A stretch of 5,037 nt of DNA, from positions 1 to 5,037 of the forward strand of contig JAHAYQ010000110.1 of NCBI GenBank assembly GCA_018384465.1, given 5' to 3'. The notes beneath the pieces are model-generated. The model saw only the letters and a list, made by a program, of their open reading frames with translations, did not search any database and had not been told where the DNA came from. Numbering within the stretch: position 1 is the first letter of the stretch; every line of letters starts with the position of its first letter. A program made the position numbers and the translations under genes. Positions 1-5,037 of this stretch are shown in pieces. The DNA is from Myroides sp. (GTDB lineage Bacteria; Bacteroidota; Bacteroidia; Flavobacteriales; Flavobacteriaceae).

Positions 1-19
1 TATGTAAAAAAAATAATTT

Positions 20-27
20 TATATTTG
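20..27 (+). promoter_or_regulatory. Promoter -7 element for the lipoprotein gene
   Basis: TATATTTG is an exact match to the Bacteroidota housekeeping -7 element TAnnTTTG. It sits 27 bases before the ATG at 55, which would give a leader of roughly 20 bases. The partner TTG expected 17-23 bases further upstream would fall outside the window, so only half of the promoter can be seen. The element also argues against starting translation at the in-frame TTG at 25, which lies inside it. Confidence 0.6.
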
Positions 28-54
28 GATAAATTTAACATTCTTCTAAATCTT

Positions 55-636
55 ATGAGAAAATTAAAATATATTTTAGCGTCTGTCGTTTTAGCCGCTG
101 GATTTGCATCATGTGAAACAGAGCCGATTGATGAACAAATTAAAGATGAAACACATCCAGGAAATCCTATTTTAAGTTTCGATTTAAATGGCAAACAAAC
201 TATTGTTACAGAAAAAGCTACGATAACTTTCACTGCTACTACAGCAAATGTGGAAGCTAGACTTTCTATATTGAATACAGAAGATACCTCTAATCCACAC
301 ACAAGATACAAGCCTGCGCACTTAACAATACAATTTACAGCTTTAGAGGTTGCTCATTTTCCAACAACTTTAAGTGTTGATAATCCAAGTAATTTTACAA
401 GTAGAGCTACATTAAGTGTACAAGAATATGACGATGAAGGTAGATTAGTTTGGGTAAACTTTTCAACAGGTAATGCTCCAGAGAATCAAGATGCAGGTTT
501 TGCAAATATCACTCATGTAAATGGTGAAGCCGAATTTATCCACGGTAATTTTAATTATATCTTGTTTCCAATAGAAGGATCAATTTATCAACCACAACGA
601 ATCACCGACGGTAGTTTTAATTATATAAACTACTAA
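55..636 (+). CDS. Small lipoprotein of unknown function, probably outer membrane
   Basis: This gene encodes 193 residues. The N-terminus is a typical lipoprotein signal peptide: basic MRKLK, a hydrophobic stretch at residues 7-18, and a lipobox FASC with the modified cysteine at residue 20. Residues after the cysteine are acidic (ETE, then DE), which resembles the lipoprotein export signals that bring Bacteroidota lipoproteins to the cell surface; surface exposure is an inference. The remainder is rich in Thr, Asn and beta-prone segments and has no catalytic motif I recognise. FNYI occurs twice near the C-terminus (residues 166-169 and 188-191). The ending (GxFNY, then ITDGSFNYI) recalls small uncharacterised flavobacterial lipoproteins of the DUF6252 kind, but this is only a resemblance. 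ATG 55 is preferred over the in-frame TTG at 25 because it gives a clean signal peptide and lies downstream of the -7 element. The gene appears monocistronic, with its own promoter and terminator. Confidence 0.85.
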   Translation: MRKLKYILASVVLAAGFASCETEPIDEQIKDETHPGNPILSFDLNGKQTIVTEKATITFTATTANVEARLSILNTEDTSNPHTRYKPAHLTIQFTALEVAHFPTTLSVDNPSNFTSRATLSVQEYDDEGRLVWVNFSTGNAPENQDAGFANITHVNGEAEFIHGNFNYILFPIEGSIYQPQRITDGSFNYINY

Positions 637-689
637 ATATATTAGCGACATCTACAAAGGATAGATGGTCAATTATAGATATAGAAAAG

Positions 690-721
690 AAGAGACTGAC
701 CTTTTGGAGAGTCTCTTTTTT
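690..721 (+). terminator. Intrinsic terminator after the lipoprotein gene
   Basis: An 8-bp stem, AAGAGACT (690-697) with AGTCTCTT (710-717), encloses a 12-base loop that can add an inner CC/GG pair around TTTT. The 3' arm runs into six T residues (716-721). It lies about 50 bases after the lipoprotein stop and separates that gene from lon. Confidence 0.85.
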
Positions 722-734
722 ATTGGCATAAATA

Positions 735-763
735 TTGACACCTTATGTTATTGTATTTAAAAT
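735..763 (+). promoter_or_regulatory. Alternative lon promoter of sigma-70 type
   Basis: TTGACA (735-740) is followed after exactly 17 bases by TAAAAT (758-763), close to the general bacterial consensus (TTGACA-N17-TATAAT, 11 of 12). The main sigma factor of Bacteroidota normally prefers TTG and TAnnTTTG, so this may be a chance match in AT-rich DNA. It competes with the candidate at 751-781. Confidence 0.3.
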
Positions 764-781
764 AGACAAAACTTAATGTTG
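751..781 (+). promoter_or_regulatory. Candidate lon promoter of Bacteroidota type
   Basis: TTG (751-753), a 20-base spacer and TAATGTTG (774-781) match the TTG-N17-23-TAnnTTTG pattern with one mismatch. Transcription would start near 786-788, giving a leader of about 45 bases before the lon ATG. I see no heat-shock operator such as a CIRCE repeat in the 637-830 gap. Confidence 0.4.
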
Positions 782-830
782 TTAAATGTTTTTTTTATTA
801 TAAAATGACATTTTGACTTATAAAATATTT

Positions 831-3290
831 ATGGCACACGAAAAAATCATATCAATAGACAATTTGTCACTTCAAGATTTTAATGAAAATGCAGAATTTA
901 TTCCGTTATTTTCTCAGGATGATGAAGAGGCAATGAATAAAGAAGAAGTTCCAACAGAATTAAGCATATTACCATTGCGCAATATGGTGTTGTTTCCCGG
1001 TGTAGTAATTCCTATTACTGCTGGTAGAGACAAATCTATAAAGTTGATAAACGATGCAATGAAAGGCGACAAAACTATTGGAGTGGTGGCGCAGTTGAAT
1101 GAGGAGGTTGAGATACCTACAAGCAACGATATTTATAAATTTGGTACGGTAGCAAAAATTCTTAAAACGTTAAAATTACCTGATGGAAACATTACGGTGA
1201 TTTTACAAGGAAAAAAACGTTTTGAAATACAAGAAGTTCTTCAAGAAGAACCTTATTTAAAAGCAAAAACTTCTGAAGTATCTGATGTTCTTCCAGAGAA
1301 AACAGATATAGAATTTCCTACGATCATTGAATCAATTAAAGAAACAGCACAAGAAATTATTCGAGAAAATCCAAACCTTCCTTCCGAAGCGGCTTTTGCT
1401 ATTAAAAACATCGAGAGTAATTGGTTTTTGGTAAACTTTGTTTCATCTAATTTAAATTTAGATGTAGCGGATAAACAAGCGTTATTAGAAATTAGTAATT
1501 TTAAAGAACGCGCTTTTGAAACGCTGCGGAAAATGAATATCGAATTGCAAAAACTTACTTTGAAAAACGATATTCAAACCAAAGTCCGTATCGATTTAGA
1601 TCAGCAACAAAAAGAATATTTCTTACACCAGCAAATTAAAACCATTCAAGAAGAATTGGGTGGAGTATCGCACGAACAAGAATTTGAAGAACTGCGTACA
1701 AAAGCAAAAGCAAAAAAATGGGATAAGAATATTCAGGAGCATTTTGATAAGGAATTGAGCAAGATGCAACGGATGAACCCGCAAGTTGCCGAGTTTTCTA
1801 TTCAAAGAAATTATTTAGAATTATTGTTAGAGTTGCCTTGGAACGAATATTCAAAAGACATCTTTGATTTAAAAAATGCTAAGAAAATTTTAGATAAAGA
1901 TCATTACGGATTAGAAGACGTTAAGCGTAGAGTAATTGAACACATGGCGGTTTTAAAACTACGAAACGATATGAAATCGCCCATTTTGTGCTTATACGGA
2001 CCACCAGGTGTGGGTAAAACATCAATCGGTAAATCGGTTGCTAAAGCATTGGGACGAGAGTATGTTCGTATTTCTTTAGGAGGTTTGCGTGATGAAGCTG
2101 AAATTAGAGGACACAGAAAAACTTATATTGGTGCTATGCCAGGGCGTATCATTCAATCAATAAAAAAAGCAAAAACATCAAATCCTGTTTTTGTATTAGA
2201 TGAAATCGATAAACTGTCAAGCAGCCATCAAGGTGATCCATCAAGTGCTATGTTAGAAGTATTGGATCCAGAACAAAACAGTGCATTTTATGATAATTTC
2301 TTAGAGTTGGGGTACGATTTGTCTAAGGTGATGTTTATCGCTACATCTAACAGCTTAAATACCATTCAACCTGCTTTGTTGGATCGTATGGAAATTATTG
2401 AAATGAACGGATATACTATTGAGGAAAAAGTAGAAATATTACGTCAGCATTTGCTACCTAAGCAATTAAAAGAACATGGGTTGGATCTTAAATCGATCAA
2501 TATTCCTAAAAAAGTTATGGAATTTATTGTGACGAAATATACCCGCGAATCAGGTGTACGTAAATTAGATAAAGAAGTGGCAAATGTTGTACGATATATC
2601 GCTAAATCAATCGTGTTAGAAGAAGAGTACAATCAAAAGTTATCAGAAGAAGATGTGGTTAAAATTTTAGGTGCTCCGAAATTTGATAACGATAAATACG
2701 AAAATAACGAAGCTGCTGGTGTAGTAACAGGTTTAGCGTGGACAAGAGTAGGGGGCGATATTCTTTTTATCGAATCTATTTTGTCTGAAGGTAAAGGAAC
2801 ACTTACCATGACCGGAAATTTAGGTAACGTAATGAAAGAGTCGGCTACTATTGCGCTGGAATACATAAAATCTAACAGCGATTTGTTTGATATTGATCCA
2901 AAAGTATTTGAAAAATATAAAATCCACGTTCACGTACCTGAAGGTGCCACGCCAAAAGATGGTCCATCGGCTGGTATTGCTATGTTAACTTCTATGGTTT
3001 CGAGTTTTACTCAACGCAAGATTAAGAAAAATATCGCAATGACCGGTGAAATTACCTTACGTGGTAAAGTACTTCCGGTAGGTGGAATTAAAGAAAAAAT
3101 ATTAGCAGCTAAACGAGCTAATATCAAAGAAATAATTCTTTGCAAAGAAAATAAACGTGATATTGACCAGATAAAACCTGAATATCTTACAGGCTTAACT
3201 TTTCATTATGTAGATAAAATGACCGAAGTTATTGATATTGCCCTAACAGATCAAAAAGTTAAAAAAGCAAAAAACTTAGTGCTTGCTTAA
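831..3290 (+). CDS. lon: ATP-dependent serine protease Lon (endopeptidase La)
   Basis: Lon is a cytoplasmic hexameric AAA+ protease that unfolds and degrades misfolded and some regulatory proteins (EC 3.4.21.53). The product is 819 residues. An acidic extension (1-41) precedes the N-terminal substrate-binding domain (about 42-238, starting at ILPLRNMVLFPG). A coiled/helical linker follows, then the AAA+ module: Walker A GPPGVGKT (390-397), Walker B with D457-E458, sensor-1 N507, arginine finger R519 and sensor-2 R577. The protease domain (about 630-810) carries S713 in PKDGPSAG and K756 in GGIKEK. These align with E. coli S679 and K722 at a constant offset of 34, so the dyad is intact. The E. 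coli enzyme is 784 residues; the extra length is mostly the N-terminal extension. ATG 831 is chosen over the TTG at 813. As is usual in the phylum there is no Shine-Dalgarno sequence, only an AT-rich leader. The gene looks complete and monocistronic. Confidence 0.98.
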   Translation: MAHEKIISIDNLSLQDFNENAEFIPLFSQDDEEAMNKEEVPTELSILPLRNMVLFPGVVIPITAGRDKSIKLINDAMKGDKTIGVVAQLNEEVEIPTSNDIYKFGTVAKILKTLKLPDGNITVILQGKKRFEIQEVLQEEPYLKAKTSEVSDVLPEKTDIEFPTIIESIKETAQEIIRENPNLPSEAAFAIKNIESNWFLVNFVSSNLNLDVADKQALLEISNFKERAFETLRKMNIELQKLTLKNDIQTKVRIDLDQQQKEYFLHQQIKTIQEELGGVSHEQEFEELRTKAKAKKWDKNIQEHFDKELSKMQRMNPQVAEFSIQRNYLELLLELPWNEYSKDIFDLKNAKKILDKDHYGLEDVKRRVIEHMAVLKLRNDMKSPILCLYGPPGVGKTSIGKSVAKALGREYVRISLGGLRDEAEIRGHRKTYIGAMPGRIIQSIKKAKTSNPVFVLDEIDKLSSSHQGDPSSAMLEVLDPEQNSAFYDNFLELGYDLSKVMFIATSNSLNTIQPALLDRMEIIEMNGYTIEEKVEILRQHLLPKQLKEHGLDLKSINIPKKVMEFIVTKYTRESGVRKLDKEVANVVRYIAKSIVLEEEYNQKLSEEDVVKILGAPKFDNDKYENNEAAGVVTGLAWTRVGGDILFIESILSEGKGTLTMTGNLGNVMKESATIALEYIKSNSDLFDIDPKVFEKYKIHVHVPEGATPKDGPSAGIAMLTSMVSSFTQRKIKKNIAMTGEITLRGKVLPVGGIKEKILAAKRANIKEIILCKENKRDIDQIKPEYLTGLTFHYVDKMTEVIDIALTDQKVKKAKNLVLA

Positions 3291-3294
3291 TTAT

Positions 3295-3335
3295 AAAAAA
3301 AAGCCGTCTTCATACTAAAATTTGAGACGGCTTTT
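3295..3335. terminator. Bidirectional terminator between lon and the convergent operon
   Basis: A stem of about 11 bp pairs AAAAGCCGTCT-like sequence (3299-3309) with its complement (3325-3335) around a 15-base loop. The core AGCCGTCT/AGACGGCT (3302-3309, 3325-3332) is perfect. Read on the plus strand the hairpin ends in TTTT just after the lon stop. Read on the minus strand it ends in eight T residues (3302 down to 3295), so the signal is stronger for the minus-strand operon that arrives from the right. Confidence 0.88.
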
Positions 3336-3340
3336 GTATT

Positions 3341-3355
3341 TAACAATGATTGTTA
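3341..3355. repeat. Perfect 15-bp palindrome TAACAAT-G-ATTGTTA
   Basis: Two perfect 7-base arms flank a single central G. The palindrome abuts the stop codon of the last operon gene and lies six bases from the shared terminator. A one-base loop cannot form a full RNA hairpin, so a protein-binding DNA site is easier to picture than an RNA structure. In AT-rich DNA a chance origin is also possible. Confidence 0.4.
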
Positions 3356-3727
3356 TTAATCACGTCGTACAGCTCTTCTTTGTTTTGCAATTCTTTTACC
3401 TCTAAAAAATAAAAATAAATTTGCAAACAACATCATGCCTAAATAAATACTAAATCCACCTACTTTATAACTAAGTTTTTCAATCATTTCTTGCAAACCG
3501 TTTCCATAAAGATGCATTTTTAGTATGTACAAAGCAAAACCAACATTTAAAAGATAAAAGCCAATTTTAAATAAATTGTTGGTAGCCTTGGCAACGTCGG
3601 GTCTGTTTAAAAAAATATCGTTCATATAAACCGTGCTGTTTTTAAACAAAACATAAGCAACGTAGTACGTTAAACTAATAGCAATCGGCAAATAAATCAC
3701 ATACGCAATAACAGTTAAATTTTCCAT
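3356..3727 (-). CDS. Small three-helix membrane protein, second paralogue of a pair
   Basis: This gene encodes 123 residues of unknown function. Three hydrophobic helices are visible at about 5-27, 52-69 and 88-108, followed by a strongly basic tail (109-123, seven Arg or Lys residues plus others). The positive-inside rule predicts that the tail is cytoplasmic and the N-terminus extracytoplasmic. It aligns end to end, almost without gaps, with the protein encoded just upstream. Shared features are TNNL (49-52), then four residues and FYLLNVGFA (57-65), a K-x-G before helix 3 (88-90), and N103 within helix 3. The reading frame is open a further 54 codons upstream, but that stretch overlaps the neighbour and has no membrane-protein character, so ATG at 3727 is the start. 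Only 11 bases separate it from the preceding stop. It is the last gene of the operon and runs into the bidirectional terminator. No catalytic motif is visible. Confidence 0.8.
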   Translation of the reverse strand: MENLTVIAYVIYLPIAISLTYYVAYVLFKNSTVYMNDIFLNRPDVAKATNNLFKIGFYLLNVGFALYILKMHLYGNGLQEMIEKLSYKVGGFSIYLGMMLFANLFLFFRGKRIAKQRRAVRRD

Positions 3728-3738
3728 GATAAATAATT

Positions 3739-4098
3739 TTAATGATTCGTTAATTTTTTGTTTTTTATAGATATTAAATAAATTATAAGCATATTGTTGT
3801 AGTGTAAAGCAGCCAAAATAAATATTAAAATTCCCGTTTTGTTTGCTACACTGCTTACTAAAAAAGAGAAACTTTCTACTTTTTCCCAATAACTTAATTG
3901 AATGATCGCATAGCCAATATTAAATAAATAATAAGCTGTAAGCAATAAGTTATTAGTTGTATCCGTCAATTCTTCACGATGTTGGAAAAACGATAAAATA
4001 AATACGCGTCCATTTTTGTGAAACAATCTACCTACCCAAATAATAATATAAAAGGTAATAAGACCATAAATGCTATATGACAGGATATTAAAGTTCAT
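3739..4098 (-). CDS. Small three-helix membrane protein, first paralogue of a pair
   Basis: This gene encodes 119 residues of unknown function. Predicted helices lie at about 5-24, 50-69 and 86-110. Basic residues cluster after helix 1 (R24, K28, R31) and at the C-terminus (K112, K114, K115), which suggests an outside N-terminus and a cytoplasmic C-terminus. It matches the downstream protein in its key positions: TNNL (48-51), YYLFNIGYA (56-64), K-x-G (87-89) and N102 in helix 3. The two genes therefore probably arose by an old tandem duplication. The ATG lies one base after the TAA of the GbsR-type regulator gene, so the two are almost certainly co-transcribed and probably translationally coupled. 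That placement suggests these membrane proteins are the regulator's main targets. What they transport, sense or bind cannot be told from the sequence. Confidence 0.85.
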   Translation of the reverse strand: MNFNILSYSIYGLITFYIIIWVGRLFHKNGRVFILSFFQHREELTDTTNNLLLTAYYLFNIGYAIIQLSYWEKVESFSFLVSSVANKTGILIFILAALHYNNMLIIYLISIKNKKLTNH

Positions 4099-4099
4099 T

Positions 4100-4606
4100 T
4101 TAGATCATCAATTTAAAAAGTTTCATCAATAACTCGCCACGGTTCGTACTAAAAATTTTATTAGCTAAAGTTTCTAATTGATCCGTTAAAACCTGAATGT
4201 CTTTTACTGTCTGGTGAAACTCCTTGCCTTCATCCGTAGTGTCTTTTTCGGTAGCTGCGGTAAGGTCCTTTAAAATTTCCATAACGGGATCTAATTCTTT
4301 TTGTTTCCGCATTAAAGCAATTTTCATAGCCCATTTTAAAACCTCTTTTTCAGCTACAAAATATTCTTTACGGTCACCAGCAATATGTTTTTTATAAACA
4401 ATACCATATTCTACTAATTGTCTAATGCTCATATTAGCATTTCCCCTCGAAATAATTAAGCGCTCCATAATATCATCTGTAGATAAAGGATTACTAGATG
4501 ATAACAGCAAGGCGTGTACTTGAGCAACCGATTTGTTTATACCCCATTCCGATCCCAAGGCGCCCCACGTATCTATAAATTCTTGTTTAGCTTCTTCTAA
4601 TTTCAT
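4100..4606 (-). CDS. GbsR/MarR-family winged-helix transcriptional regulator
   Basis: This gene encodes a 168-residue cytoplasmic DNA-binding protein of the GbsR branch of the MarR superfamily (COG1510 type), which usually acts as a dimeric repressor. The N-terminal helix carries the family-typical W-G-x-x-x-S-x-x-W-G pattern (W14 to G22). A winged helix-turn-helix spans about 25-84, with a probable recognition helix around S53-L64 (starting SRGNANMS) and a wing around 65-83 containing the GDRKEYF turn. Residues 88-165 are long, charged helices suited to dimerisation or ligand sensing. Bacillus GbsR controls glycine betaine synthesis, but no betaine or choline genes occur here, so that role should not be transferred. 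It is the first gene of a three-gene operon and ends one base before the next ATG. A dyad overlapping its own promoter points to autoregulation. ATG 4606 gives a full-length family N-terminus. Confidence 0.92.
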   Translation of the reverse strand: MKLEEAKQEFIDTWGALGSEWGINKSVAQVHALLLSSSNPLSTDDIMERLIISRGNANMSIRQLVEYGIVYKKHIAGDRKEYFVAEKEVLKWAMKIALMRKQKELDPVMEILKDLTAATEKDTTDEGKEFHQTVKDIQVLTDQLETLANKIFSTNRGELLMKLFKLMI

Positions 4607-4620
4607 AATCTTTAAGTTTA

Positions 4621-4639
4621 ATTACACTTCAAATGTAAT
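4621..4639. promoter_or_regulatory. Candidate operator dyad ATTACA-N7-TGTAAT
   Basis: A 19-bp inverted repeat has perfect 6-base arms at 4621-4626 and 4634-4639. It covers the whole -7 element and the likely start site of the operon promoter, so a bound dimer would block initiation. Size and symmetry suit a MarR-superfamily dimer, and the first gene encodes one. Further TTACA half-sites occur at 4690, 4714 and 4724. Binding by this regulator is inferred. Confidence 0.55.
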
Positions 4640-4659
4640 AATAGTTTCTGAACTTTCAA
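4630..4659 (-). promoter_or_regulatory. Promoter of the regulator/membrane-protein operon
   Basis: On the minus strand TTG (4659-4657), a 19-base spacer and TACATTTG (4637-4630) match the Bacteroidota consensus TTG-N17-23-TAnnTTTG exactly. Transcription would start near 4625, leaving a leader of about 20 bases before ATG 4606. The leader is AT-rich without a Shine-Dalgarno sequence, as expected for the phylum. Confidence 0.8.
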
Positions 4660-4758
4660 AAAATAATGAAAATAAATTTTTAAATAATATTACATCTTCT
4701 TTGTGCGTTCCCCTTACATCACGTTACAAACAGATTATCTACACACAAATTCACCATT

Positions 4759-4782
4759 TTTTTCATAACATATATATAAGGT
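4759..4782. repeat. Imperfect direct repeat, copy 1, left of the GC-rich element
   Basis: TTTTTCAT followed by a 15-base block ending ATATATAAGGT. It matches copy 2 at 4921-4945 over the first 8 bases and over 14 of 15 bases of the second block; copy 2 has one extra base between the blocks. It ends eight bases before the GC-rich element begins. Confidence 0.6.
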
Positions 4783-4789
4783 AATAGTC

Positions 4790-4912
4790 GGGGCGGGCTA
4801 TGCGCTGCAAGTCCTCGCTGGGTTTCGCGCTGCTGCACCCACCTGTGGGCTATCCGCTGTTATCCCTAACGCAAAGCCGAACTGACCGAAGGTAATCCCT
4901 AACGCAAGCCCC
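4790..4912. repeat. GC-rich intergenic repeat element with internal repeats
   Basis: About 62% of these 123 bases are G or C, while the neighbouring DNA is strongly AT-rich. The ends are complementary (GGGGC 4790-4794, GCCCC 4908-4912). Inside are two copies of GGGCTAT[G/C]CGCTG (4795-4807 and 4847-4859), two copies of ATCCCTAACGCAA (4862-4874 and 4895-4907), and the palindrome CCCACCTGTGGG (4838-4849). The sequence resembles GC-rich dispersed intergenic repeats I recall from flavobacterial genomes, though copy number cannot be judged from one window. It has no open frame and no tRNA or rRNA signature. Confidence 0.65.
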
Positions 4913-4920
4913 AATCTTAA

Positions 4921-4945
4921 TTTTTCATTTACACATATATAAGGT
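4921..4945. repeat. Imperfect direct repeat, copy 2, right of the GC-rich element
   Basis: The second copy of the TTTTTCAT...ATATATAAGGT block starts 162 bases after the first and lies just beyond the GC-rich element. Matching copies on both sides may mark an insertion footprint or a modular array in which each GC-rich unit follows the same AT-rich block. Confidence 0.6.
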
Positions 4946-4968
4946 GTATCTTCCATTACTTAAAACTG

Positions 4969-4991
4969 GTGCCTGAGGTTCTCGAAGGCAC
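4969..4991. repeat. Palindromic repeat GTGCCTGAG-GTT-CTC(GA)AGGCAC
   Basis: GTGCCT (4969-4974) pairs with AGGCAC (4986-4991), and GAG with CTC inside, leaving a GTT loop and a two-base GA bulge. The pattern GGTGCCTGAG...TCGAAGGCACA is one I associate with short palindromes scattered between genes of many Bacteroidota. That link rests on recollection and has not been searched. Confidence 0.55.
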
Positions 4992-4996
4992 AGCTT

Positions 4997-5017
4997 TCAC
5001 GAGCGTCACGCTCGTGA
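4997..5017. repeat. Perfect hairpin TCACGAGCG-TCA-CGCTCGTGA
   Basis: Nine base pairs enclose a three-base loop, extendable to about 11 bp through a T-G wobble and a T-A pair. Seven A residues (5019-5025) follow on the plus strand. That is the wrong side for a minus-strand terminator, and an A run does not terminate plus-strand transcription. It resembles REP-like palindromes linked to Y1-type (RAYT) transposases in other bacteria. No transposase gene is inside the window. Confidence 0.6.
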
Positions 5018-5037
5018 GAAAAAAATCATCAGCGTCC

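Larger units (their letters stand above)
4607..5037. other. Gene-free region of 431 bases with operon promoter and repeat cluster
   Basis: No credible coding region was found on either strand. From the left the region holds the minus-strand operon promoter and operator (4621-4659), then AT-rich DNA at 4660-4758 in which I see only scattered TTACA half-sites. After that come a direct-repeat copy, the GC-rich element, a second direct-repeat copy, and two palindromes running to the edge of the window. Composition swings from about 17% GC at 4621-4680 to about 62% at 4790-4912. Confidence 0.75.

Noticed and set aside
805..816. Four-codon open frame (ATG ACA TTT TGA) just before lon, as a possible leader peptide
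   Set aside because: It is too short to show any regulatory logic, has no repeated regulatory codons, and is expected by chance in this AT-rich leader.
914..2866. Several minus-strand open frames of 60-77 codons inside lon
   Set aside because: They lie antisense to a well-conserved, complete Lon gene, encode low-complexity Ser/Phe/Leu-rich peptides and have no promoter. They are shadows of the lon coding sequence.
3728..3889. Upstream extension of the second membrane-protein gene by 54 codons
   Set aside because: The extension overlaps the preceding gene in another frame and lacks the paralogue's architecture. The internal ATG at 3727 gives a protein that aligns from its first residue with its paralogue.
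4735..4743. TTATCTACA, one mismatch from a DnaA box
   Set aside because: A single imperfect box, without a cluster or replication genes nearby, does not support an origin.
4533..4784. Plus-strand open frame of 83 codons
   Set aside because: It begins antisense to the regulator's first codons and runs through that operon's promoter into AT-rich intergenic DNA. The peptide has no recognisable features.
4790..4912. CRISPR array
   Set aside because: The internal repeats are only 13 bases, occur as two unrelated pairs with unequal spacing, and there are no cas genes.
4978..4989. GGTTCTCGAAGG resembling a tRNA T-loop
   Set aside because: The GGTTCGA core is interrupted, and no acceptor stem, anticodon arm or CCA end can be placed around it.
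4997..5025. Hairpin plus A run read as a terminator
   Set aside because: On the plus strand the hairpin is followed by A, not T. On the minus strand the T run comes before the hairpin. Neither direction gives an intrinsic terminator.

Overview
The window reads as chromosomal DNA from a Flavobacterium-like member of the Bacteroidota. The evidence is the AT-rich composition, genes without Shine-Dalgarno sequences, Bacteroidota-type promoter elements (TTG, then TAnnTTTG), a Bacteroidota-type lipoprotein with acidic residues after the lipobox cysteine, and a Lon protease with the acidic N-terminal extension I associate with this phylum. The genus cannot be fixed from this window alone.

Layout, left to right. 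A small lipoprotein gene (55-636, +) has its own -7 promoter element and is closed by an intrinsic terminator (690-721). Next is lon (831-3290, +), a complete ATP-dependent protease with all catalytic motifs intact. Lon ends at a bidirectional terminator (3295-3335) that it shares with a convergent three-gene operon on the minus strand. That operon reads, in order of transcription, a GbsR/MarR-type regulator (4606-4100), a 119-residue three-helix membrane protein (4098-3739) and a 123-residue three-helix membrane protein (3727-3356). The gaps are 1 and 11 bases. The two membrane proteins are diverged tandem paralogues. The operon has a textbook promoter at 4630-4659, and a 19-bp dyad (ATTACA-N7-TGTAAT) overlaps its -7 element and probable start site, so it is a good candidate for an autorepression operator.

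The last 431 bases (4607-5037) hold no convincing gene. Beyond the operon promoter they contain an approximately 120-bp GC-rich element (about 62% GC in AT-rich surroundings) with internal direct and inverted repeats. An imperfect 24/25-bp direct repeat lies on both sides of it, followed by two hairpin-forming palindromes. This looks like a cluster of dispersed intergenic repeats.

The lipoprotein gene and lon appear to be separate transcription units. The least ordinary content is the regulator plus paired-membrane-protein operon, whose function I cannot name, and the composite repeat region at the right edge.
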